Assembly (NCBI GenBank): GCA_022495005.1
Contig: JAGYXB010000965.1
Location: 372,001 to 436,000 of the forward strand
DNA: 64,000 nt
Source: Rhyacophila brunnea
Lineage: Eukaryota > Arthropoda > Insecta > Trichoptera > Rhyacophilidae
Reading direction: 5' to 3'
The notes beneath the pieces are model-generated. The model worked only from the letters and a program-made list of their open reading frames with translations. It was not told where the DNA came from and ran no database searches. Below are positions 61,501-64,000 of this stretch, piece after piece; within the stretch, counting starts at the first letter, position 1; every line of letters starts with the position of its first letter. The translations under genes and the position numbers were made by a program.

Positions 61501-61847
61501 AAGCGACGTGGAAGTCAAAATGAACTTGAAAGCTTTGAAGGAGTACATGAGGGACTATATTACCAACAGTGACGCGGCCGATGATATCAAGGCCATAGTT
61601 AGTGATGGTAAAGATGTTAAAAAGACAGTAGCCGGTGATAAGGATCTTAAGAAAACGATAGCGGGTGATAAAGACGTCAAAAAGCCGATGCAGGTGCAGG
61701 TTATAGTGGAGGACGATAAGGCGATCGTCATCAAGGACGCCGGGCAGGAGAAGAAGGTGGAGAGAGGCGTCCGGGTGGTCGACGGAGTGGCGTTGAAGGA
61801 CGGGGTCCCCATCAAGGACTCCATTACTATTAGGGATATACTTGGGG
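37160..61847 (+). CDS. Giant 20-exon gene, unidentified, continues past the right edge (about 2727 codons here)
   Basis: Exons: 37160-37513, 40645-40873, 41863-41954, 42045-42224, 42780-43942, 44740-44965, 46447-46819, 47370-47810, 50125-50258, 50996-51079, 51399-51501, 52290-52389, 52879-53006, 53288-53460, 54262-54401, 54594-55926, 57971-58059, 58389-58490, 58974-59726, 59863-61847. Every junction is GT/AG, every phase fits and there is no internal stop across 8182 nt. The protein mixes acidic/Ser-rich disorder, Cys-rich patches, an ordered helical core (exons 12-15) and a Lys-rich end. Recalled human UBR4, UBR5, HUWE1, BIRC6 and HECTD1 gave no convincing match, and no catalytic domain is visible. 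The start may be ATG 37226 (good AAAATG context), 37175, or upstream. The last visible exon ends in GTGAGT, so more exons follow outside. Confidence 0.85.
38478..38600 (+). repeat. CCTAAC-type element, partial copy in intron 1
   Basis: TTCATGAATTCAATAATTTT, TGAACCTAACAAATAATCCA and TTTGCCGCTGGCTTCCACTA match the middle of 15228-15590. The match stops abruptly at 38600, right next to the putative antisense exon at 38610-38766. Confidence 0.65.
38610..38766 (-). CDS. Putative antisense first exon in intron 1 of the giant gene
   Basis: ATG at 38766 opens 52 codons beginning MRPNDNSSVVVEVKRSHKQP and ending GEGSIYESSK, then a donor AAAG|GTAATT. Composition and codon use look coding, unlike the AT-rich intron. 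No second exon was found on the minus strand between 37514 and 38600. It is flanked by pieces of the CCTAAC element. It may be a real exon of a nested gene, a captured gene fragment or chance. Confidence 0.35.
38820..39255 (+). repeat. CCTAAC-type element, diverged arm
   Basis: GGAAAGAGATGTCCGTATAG, ACAGTAATGTTCCAATTTTA and ACTATACGGCCATCGGTTTC-type blocks recur in the family, and part (38850-39010) recurs at 44235-44400. Confidence 0.5.
39520..39620 (+). repeat. Dispersed repeat shared with 24055-24150
   Basis: GGCATGTCCAACTTCAAGTA and GTTCATCAAC-like blocks in the same order as 24055-24150. Confidence 0.45.
39770..40115 (-). pseudogene. RTE-like retrotransposon fragment in intron 1
   Basis: The minus strand reads EPFEMWLYRRTMIICGQIT in one frame and then DHNTNEKVFQQVNKSRRLQS and KRRKTAY in another, which is the RTE 'FEMWxYRRM...TNEEVL...RRKTAYLGH' region with a frameshift. 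Confidence 0.75.
40645..40873 (+). CDS. Giant gene, exon 2 (acidic)
   Basis: Begins SSTGDADASASPSLRADTET after TGTTTCAG. Then comes a strongly acidic tract of about 45 residues (for example EDEEEEEDEDDEEG), ending DGDWTELEDN. Likely disordered. Ends in phase 1 before GTGAGC. Confidence 0.85.
41195..41670 (+). pseudogene. Non-LTR retrotransposon 3' fragment in intron 2
   Basis: Contains CATGTTCATCTGGCGGAGAA, CCGCATCCTCTGGGAATGTC, then 3' UTR blocks with CTGCTGATGCTTCACATCAA and CTCATGATACGCTCAATTAA. Same family as 20050-20570 and 12015-12666. Confidence 0.65.
41863..41954 (+). CDS. Giant gene, exon 3
   Basis: Encodes SEDMDPSKLAALSSAFSTHI and SMAKMSRSRT; phase 1 in, phase 0 out, donor GTGAGA. 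Confidence 0.85.
42045..42224 (+). CDS. Giant gene, exon 4
   Basis: Encodes SPYDSREGSATAQAPPMGQF, then a His/Ser-rich HSHHHAPAGRSTLNRMVISN and EDILK. Phase 0 at both ends. Confidence 0.85.
42780..43942 (+). CDS. Giant gene, exon 5 (long)
   Basis: Starts VLSSASEFVTESDNHD, then DVLRLFEKYGAIMAQHMDKL. A short Cys/Pro patch HDACGCQKPPPPPAQPHQ is followed by a Lys-rich KRKKTKKAEA. The rest is mixed helical/disordered, with LEILQAKEVSKLCKLLHTLD and NFQSLLLDSTSKVSDLLHYL, and ends in a Cys-rich KRSCCDDQYLREGGVCKTNG. Donor GTGAGT in phase 2. Confidence 0.88.
44235..44400 (+). repeat. CCTAAC-type element arm, intron 5
   Basis: Shares ACAGTAATGTTCCAATTTTA and GTAGGACTTGACACTTACGA with 38850-39010. Confidence 0.55.
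44418..44515 (+). repeat. Dispersed repeat shared with 10435-10560
   Basis: CCAATTGGGAGGGCAATAAC, ATATTCCATTTACGTGAG-type blocks in the same order and orientation as 10435-10560. Confidence 0.55.
44740..44965 (+). CDS. Giant gene, exon 6
   Basis: Encodes APLMRSVERYLMKHLNESFA, then a Ser/Pro/His-rich SSPPSSPPHSPGHRPPAQQA and an acidic tail DGDTTDSSDDT. Phase 2 in, phase 0 out, donor GTAAAT. Confidence 0.85.
45120..45440 (-). pseudogene. CR1/RTE-like retrotransposon fragment in intron 6
   Basis: The minus strand reads VFSIFLYGAELRNL and, further on in another frame, VFFGHIVRRGPDNLKTG, which are the 'LYGAE' and 'FGHIxRR' blocks of reverse transcriptase C-terminal regions, in the right order. 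Confidence 0.7.
46447..46819 (+). CDS. Giant gene, exon 7
   Basis: Encodes ANQPEEPEIPQMLFDCDSIN, a Cys patch PGLCPGGCANKTPC, then a helical region with CMRFLKDFNSLSSVKKVIQG. Phase 0 in, phase 1 out, donor GTGACC. Confidence 0.85.
47370..47810 (+). CDS. Giant gene, exon 8 (ordered core then Cys/Arg-rich)
   Basis: Encodes LSELRFIDLQAAWWELRVLI, then PTCHCCHCAYGRVNRAAVMN with four Cys and two His, and a basic Gly/Arg stretch between CTCVRG and GRCHACTAKGR. The Cys/His spacing suggests metal binding, but it fits no zinc finger type I know. Phase 1 at both ends. Confidence 0.88.
47973..48119. mobile_element. MITE with 28-bp terminal inverted repeats (147 bp)
   Basis: ACTGTACGAAAACATATTCT at the left is mirrored (one mismatch) by the right end, which finishes TTTTCGTACAGT. 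It lies in intron 8, 52 bp before the second hAT-like element. A diverged relative is at 8790-8925. Confidence 0.85.
48172..48573. mobile_element. hAT-like nonautonomous element, copy 2 (402 bp)
   Basis: Ends CAGTTTTGCC and GGCAACAGTG, flanked by an exact 8-bp target duplication GCTGGTAA (48164-48171 and 48574-48581). Inverted relative to 2953-3769; shares its ends and the TACTATAATT-rich subterminal blocks. The intact duplication suggests a fairly recent insertion. Confidence 0.9.
48710..49731. mobile_element. 1.02-kb TIR element in intron 8, with a nested MITE
   Basis: ATTGAGCCGTTGCCCGGAAT begins a TIR of about 37 bp that is mirrored at 49695-49731 with one mismatch. The motif GGAATAATGTTG recurs near 48724, 48770 and 49489. 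Frames between 49216 and 49470 are short and broken. A palindromic MITE (48917-49155) is inserted inside. The superfamily is not clear. Confidence 0.8.
48917..49155. mobile_element. Palindromic MITE nested in the 48710-49731 element
   Basis: CCATCCATGGACTGACCGTA and, further in, GTGTGCCATACTAA are mirrored by TTAGTATGGCACAC and CAGTCCATGGATGG. A diverged partial copy lies at 56850-56965. Confidence 0.8.
49795..49975 (+). repeat. Dispersed repeat shared with 53900-54075
   Basis: TTAATATTGGTAATATTTGA, CTTGGTCTATGGCGACTGAC-type and TATTAATCTATTCTGTG blocks occur in the same order at 53900-54075. Confidence 0.6.
50125..50258 (+). CDS. Giant gene, exon 9
   Basis: Encodes LSKRVRPEMGTVKLIQELQS, then AAILCCCNKSLTALHDDMDF with a CCC run, and AQ. 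Phase 1 in, phase 0 out, donor GTCTGT. Confidence 0.85.
50355..50510 (+). repeat. tRNA-derived SINE copy in intron 9
   Basis: GTTGAGCAAGTGGTTAACAT and GTAAAAACAAAAATCTTTTG match the SINE body at 19340-19410. Confidence 0.55.
50655..50910 (+). pseudogene. RTE-like 3' fragment in intron 9
   Basis: ACTCAGAGTTCGGTGGATGT and CCTTCATTCATCAGTGGATC then a short ATGATGAT tail match the complement of 13684-13760 and 56261-56330, the 3' end of the same family. Confidence 0.65.
50996..51079 (+). CDS. Giant gene, exon 10
   Basis: Encodes VSVFFEEESTTVKVDLLSGE and VVSEDQNP; phase 0 at both ends, donor GTAAGA. Confidence 0.85.
51399..51501 (+). CDS. Giant gene, exon 11
   Basis: Encodes SKGVSGEKKESQEYFEECFR then RHKKGVHVEAALQR. 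Phase 0 in, phase 1 out, donor GTATGC. Confidence 0.85.
52290..52389 (+). CDS. Giant gene, exon 12 (Cys motif and helix)
   Basis: Encodes GFTPACEHCRCQCKRPRFLT, a tight C-x2-C-x-C-x-C cluster, then EKDMTRAILHIID. The start of the most ordered part of the protein. Phase 1 in, phase 2 out, donor GTTAGT. Confidence 0.87.
52879..53006 (+). CDS. Giant gene, exon 13 (helical core)
   Basis: Encodes NFNRLAMRVLMHRLNALSLA then LVARHGAQLANTLANKSAPE, amphipathic helices. Phase 2 in, phase 1 out, donor GTGAGC. Confidence 0.87.
53288..53460 (+). CDS. Giant gene, exon 14 (helical core)
   Basis: Encodes LSWRTQALMEGSRALGLMLG, then LLAHCFSLLMPDALLTAVYR and RWADGPAANIVVQ. Likely an alpha-helical repeat. Phase 1 in, phase 0 out, donor GTAATG. 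Confidence 0.87.
53700..53895 (-). pseudogene. RTE-like retrotransposon fragment in intron 14
   Basis: The minus strand reads MMWLYRCILKK and, in a second frame, IKTRKLQYLGHIMKG, the 'WLYRR...RKLQYLGHIMR' block of RTE-like reverse transcriptases with a frameshift. Confidence 0.75.
53900..54075 (+). repeat. Dispersed repeat shared with 49795-49975
   Basis: Same orientation and block order as 49795-49975. Confidence 0.6.
54262..54401 (+). CDS. Giant gene, exon 15 (helical core)
   Basis: Encodes LCILMGRGEAPEKSVEALKA, then FASCLPIIRTAEALHNSINF and VPRYDEY. Phase 0 in, phase 2 out, donor GTGAGT. Confidence 0.87.
54425..54555 (+). repeat. Intronic repeat 'TTAGCTACAAGTGAC', copy 1
   Basis: AACACCTTCTTCTATAGAGA, GGTTAAGTTAGCTACAAGTG and TCATTTGGAGAGAACTTCA also occur in introns at 58725-58815 and 61980-62105. 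Noncoding. Confidence 0.65.
54594..55926 (+). CDS. Giant gene, exon 16 (longest internal, mixed)
   Basis: Encodes 445 residues. It opens QPAVEDDQLERARDKYLREE then RLYRNLIPSIGDDSPRHS. Basic stretch RGARKKRPILLKDKRRH. Helical EEVAKFCGITLNRAGKIANA with QLAAKMIEYK. Acidic tract around EEEEDDVIDDERMND. Ends with LWFDAEKRADVQADAVRWLV, a folded-looking helix. Phase 2 in, phase 0 out, donor GTGAGA. Confidence 0.88.
56261..56480 (-). pseudogene. RTE/CR1-like 3' fragment in intron 16
   Basis: The minus strand has GRCTWQ-like and WYTRTTKRPQRCPKPRW followed by a TGATGATGATG tail; same family as 13047 and 13684. Confidence 0.65.
56850..56965. repeat. Partial copy of the 48917 palindromic MITE
   Basis: CAGGCCGGAAACCGTATATG, GTGTGCCATGTTAA and GTGGAAATATATTTTCACCA match one arm of 48917-49155. 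Confidence 0.6.
57971..58059 (+). CDS. Giant gene, exon 17
   Basis: Encodes SMESNQSSIGTGNVCQRGLH then TKEQQEYFD and two bases of the next codon. Donor GTAAGT. Confidence 0.8.
58130..58250 (+). repeat. Half copy of the 24476/27916 palindromic MITE
   Basis: AATATTTTTTATCTATTATT, AACTAACCAGCGCCATCTAC and TTCAATGAAAATAAATACGT match the right arm. A short left-end piece AGGTAGGCTGTTGAGATC follows at about 58898. Confidence 0.6.
58389..58490 (+). CDS. Giant gene, exon 18 (coiled coil)
   Basis: Encodes KLKKDLEVELRREKDDNRKL and RAQKELLMEKLGST, dense in Lys/Glu/Arg/Leu and probably a coiled coil. Phase 2 at both ends; donor GTACGT. Confidence 0.85.
58725..58815 (+). repeat. Intronic repeat 'TTAGCTACAAGTGAC', copy 2
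   Basis: AACCTTCTTCTATTGGGAGG and GATTGAGTTAGCTACAAGTA match 54425-54555 and 61980-62105. Confidence 0.6.
58974..59726 (+). CDS. Giant gene, exon 19
   Basis: Starts EDTKPVLNTSPSAEPASIPS, Pro/Ala/Ser-rich, with a basic RPSKRKLKSNPS. The second half is more ordered: NYSFNVSKTFNNIDTTPKLD, ECVLTLEMLDKDIKGMASVI and LSLIMANLAVSQESQVDDIV. Phase 2 at both ends, donor GTGAGA. Confidence 0.87.
59863..61847 (+). CDS. Giant gene, exon 20 (last visible)
   Basis: Starts SSKSPSSKSQSSSKSKISTE, then a folded-looking RIADLFIYQNTLALTYDDDV and GVNFHRYFEEHHRKT. A middle part holds a nuclear-localisation-like PKKRKTV. Then LRKAMHKGVADKFLQLPARF, EDYWDEIKPHFGMWRRVAVS and a long Lys/Glu-rich helix LQRLESKLKYAVNRAQQKQL. 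Near the end are three imperfect nine-residue repeats of the type GDKDVKKTV (61609-61686). Donor GTGAGT at 61848, phase 1. Confidence 0.88.
61609..61686 (+). repeat. Three-unit 27-bp coding tandem repeat
   Basis: Encodes DGKDVKKTVA, GDKDLKKTIA and GDKDVKKPM in a row in the last exon. The units differ at synonymous sites, so the repeat is not brand new. Confidence 0.8.
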
Positions 61848-61979
61848 GTGAGTTCTTTTTCTTGTATTCTTTATTGCATTAAGCAATTTGGAAGAATGTT
61901 AATTGTTTTATACATACATGGATTTATTCACATCTGTGAGAGGTTTCATCTCGAACAATGCACAGATGCTAGGGTATTG

Positions 61980-62105
61980 AAAAAACTTTATTCTATAGAG
62001 ATGGAGTCTAAATGTATACATATTATGACTTCTGGTCTGCTGATTAAGTTAGCTACAAGTGACTTCACATTGCGGGTTCATTTGAAGAGAACTTCACACT
62101 TTTTA
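61980..62105 (+). repeat. Intronic repeat 'TTAGCTACAAGTGAC', copy 3
   Basis: CTTTATTCTATAGAGATGGA, ATTAAGTTAGCTACAAGTGA and TCATTTGAAGAGAACTTCAC match copies 1 and 2. Confidence 0.65.
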
Positions 62106-62358
62106 TTTTATTATAACATTCCACTATAATTTCAGATTCACTCAATGTATATAATTAAGCTCGATTTCAATTTGATTTCGCGCATCTCACATATTGCCTT
62201 ATCAAAGCAGACATTTTAATATAAAATTTAGTTACCTGTGGAAAAAACTCCCCCATCAATTTTATGTAGGCAGCCAAAAGCAATGCATATATTGAGTATT
62301 ATTTTTATGATGAATAATCAATAATAAAGGTTATGTAAATATAGACTTGTAAAGCTCA

Positions 62359-62830
62359 AATTACATTAGCAGATTGCGTCTGGCCCGATCGTCTGCCACG
62401 ACTGTCAAAATCTATTCTCTATGGTTTTCAAGGATCGGGAGCGATCGTGAGTGAAGTGGGATAAATTCTATTTTCCGTCGTCCCAATCGTTTTGATGTAA
62501 ATTTGCGCGGGAATAATGTTCAGTGTTGCCACCGATCTATCGAAGAAATAGTTTTCAGTCAACCTATATTTTAATTAATAGCAACACTATGTTTATTTTA
62601 AACCAATCAAAAACAAGGACCAGATATCCGAACACCGCCTACTAGGTTTGACAGCTCAGTTTTGTAGTAAATTTCAAAAGTTCAGTGTTGCACCAATCTA
62701 ACGAAGAAATAGTTTTCGGTCAGCCTATATTTTTAATAATAGCAACACTATGTTTATTTTAAACCAATCAATCGGACGATCGGCGTGGATCGTTGGATCG
62801 GGTTGGGTCTGCGCGTCTGCCAATGTAATT
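62359..62830. mobile_element. MITE with internal direct duplication (472 bp)
   Basis: AATTACATTAGCAGA (62359-62373) is mirrored by TCTGCCAATGTAATT (62816-62830), one mismatch. Inside, a block of about 88 bp starting CAGTGTTGC and ending TTTAAACCAATCA occurs twice (62521-62610 and 62682-62770). Noncoding. Confidence 0.8.
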
Positions 62831-62838
62831 AAGCCTTT

Positions 62839-63404
62839 AGGCCATCCTCTCACGCAGAAACTAAAATCTGACTAACTGGTTGCTGATGGAATTTATAAAC
62901 TAGCCAGTGACTGATGCTTCGCACACGGGGCTACTGAAACCTAATAATCTCATAACCTCGAAACTGTCAAACCCATTGTCTTTCCCACTTAATTCTAAGC
63001 TTTTTCCATATCTTTACAGGAATATTCTGGCAGCCTGTAATTATACAGGCAGGAGTATTTGTCAACATCTGCCACATATTTAAAATTAAAGACCGGTTCG
63101 CCCATCTTTAATTTTTGACGTCTTGACTTGTTATTGTTTATGTATTTCAGTGCTACCAGTTTTGGTAAGAAAATATGATTTTTCATCGAATCTACTGATA
63201 TTGGTACCACTGTTTAATATGTGACTGGCAACTGATAGACTGGGAGACTAGCATGTCATGTCTCCTCGGTTTCTGTTGCGGGCAATTTGAAACTTGAGAG
63301 ATTCCAGTCGTGCCGTCAGCGAGCCGCCATTGAAATACATTAGCTAGATACATACTGGAGTTTCAGTCTCGTCCTTTTTGAGTATTCACATGAGAGGATG
63401 GCCT
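62839..63404 (-). mobile_element. MITE, inverted copy of 31526-32041 (566 bp)
   Basis: AGGCCATCCTCTCA (62839-62852) is mirrored exactly at 63391-63404. Interior blocks such as CATTGAAATACATTAGCTAG and AGAAAATATGATTTTTC correspond in reverse to 31526-32041. Confidence 0.8.
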
Positions 63405-64000
63405 AACTAGAACGCACAACGCCATTTTGTTTTTGGGGCTGCCAACAGAAGGAGAAAATAATTAACTTGTTACCAATACGACCACACATGTAATTGTTCA
63501 ATTTCAAAATAGAACTGCCTTCCTAATGCGAAATGCGTATAAGACTCCAAATTCTTGCTATTTCTTCTATTGCGCAGGAGTTAGGCAGGGAAGTTGGTAT
63601 TGTATACTGTACATACATCAACAATATTGCATCGCTTTCTCTTGCTTGACGCAACTCTGACTGAGTTTTATTTTATGCCAAAACTACCAAACTTATTCTC
63701 GTTGCTTTTAACTTGTGACTTTCTTTGTATTCCAATAAAGATGTTGAGTAACTAGCCAAAATGGAGGGCATTTTTTGTAATAAGCTATACTATAAAAGAA
63801 AATCACTGCTTCAGTTTTGTATAAGAGATTTTACATTTGGCTTTGATATGACTTCAAAATAATATTATACAACTCAATCTCAAAGCGGCGGAGGTTTTTG
63901 ACTTTGACCGCTTCCCACTAGAGGTGCTAGTTCGTTGCCGGTGTCTGGCCATTTTACTATTTTCACGGATAGCGAATGTCAAAGTATCAAGCCATCTAAT
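63405..64000. other. Right flank without recognised content
   Basis: No exon in continuation of the giant gene was found in these last bases, and no known repeat. Probably intron. Confidence 0.45.

Noticed and set aside
37160..61847. Assignment of the giant gene to UBR4/poe, UBR5/hyd, HUWE1, BIRC6/Bruce or HECTD1
   Set aside because: No characteristic block of these proteins (UBR box, HECT, UBC or BIR domain) can be seen, and the ordered core matched none of them from memory.
1..64000. CRISPR arrays, operons, ribosome binding sites or other prokaryotic features
   Set aside because: The intron-exon structure and repeat types are those of a nuclear eukaryotic genome; no regularly spaced repeat array was seen.

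Overview
The window is eukaryotic nuclear DNA, most likely from an insect. It is AT-rich, its genes are split by introns with clean GT/AG borders, and it is packed with short transposable elements. Many TAGGTAGGTACC-type runs, CCTAACCTAACC runs and miniature inverted-repeat elements (MITEs) suggest a moth or butterfly, but this is inference; another insect order is possible. The first bases are an EcoRI site, as at a clone end. No prokaryotic genes, CRISPR arrays, rRNA genes or intact tRNA genes were seen.

Layout. 1-26 kb: no convincing gene. It holds layered repeats: hAT-like and other MITEs, a GGGCCC-rich nonautonomous element in several copies, a CCTAAC-containing element, tRNA-derived SINEs and decayed non-LTR retrotransposon fragments. 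A GC-rich patch near 0.5-1.3 kb may be a promoter of a gene leaving the left edge. 26.5-33.2 kb, minus strand: a complete five-exon gene for an RPUSD1-like RNA pseudouridine synthase (254 aa), its introns filled with MITEs. 33.6-33.8 kb, minus strand: a 70-codon ORF with one membrane segment. 34.1-36.1 kb: a decayed 2 kb DNA transposon with perfect 30-bp terminal inverted repeats.

37.2-61.8 kb, plus strand: one very large gene. I could join 20 exons, all in frame, into 8182 nt (about 2727 codons) with no internal stop; it continues past the right edge. The protein alternates long acidic/Ser-rich or Lys-rich disordered stretches, Cys-rich patches and a more ordered helical core. I do not recognise its family. 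The introns hold retrotransposon debris and several well-preserved MITEs, including a nested pair at 48.7-49.7 kb. 61.8-64 kb is intron or flank with two MITEs 8 bp apart.

The three gene units do not form an obvious pathway. The two minus-strand genes lie close together (about 0.45 kb apart) and the giant gene is divergent from them, separated by about 3.3 kb that is mostly the transposon. The most unusual items are the unidentified giant protein, the 2 kb transposon with subterminal repeats, and the nested MITE structures with readable target-site duplications.
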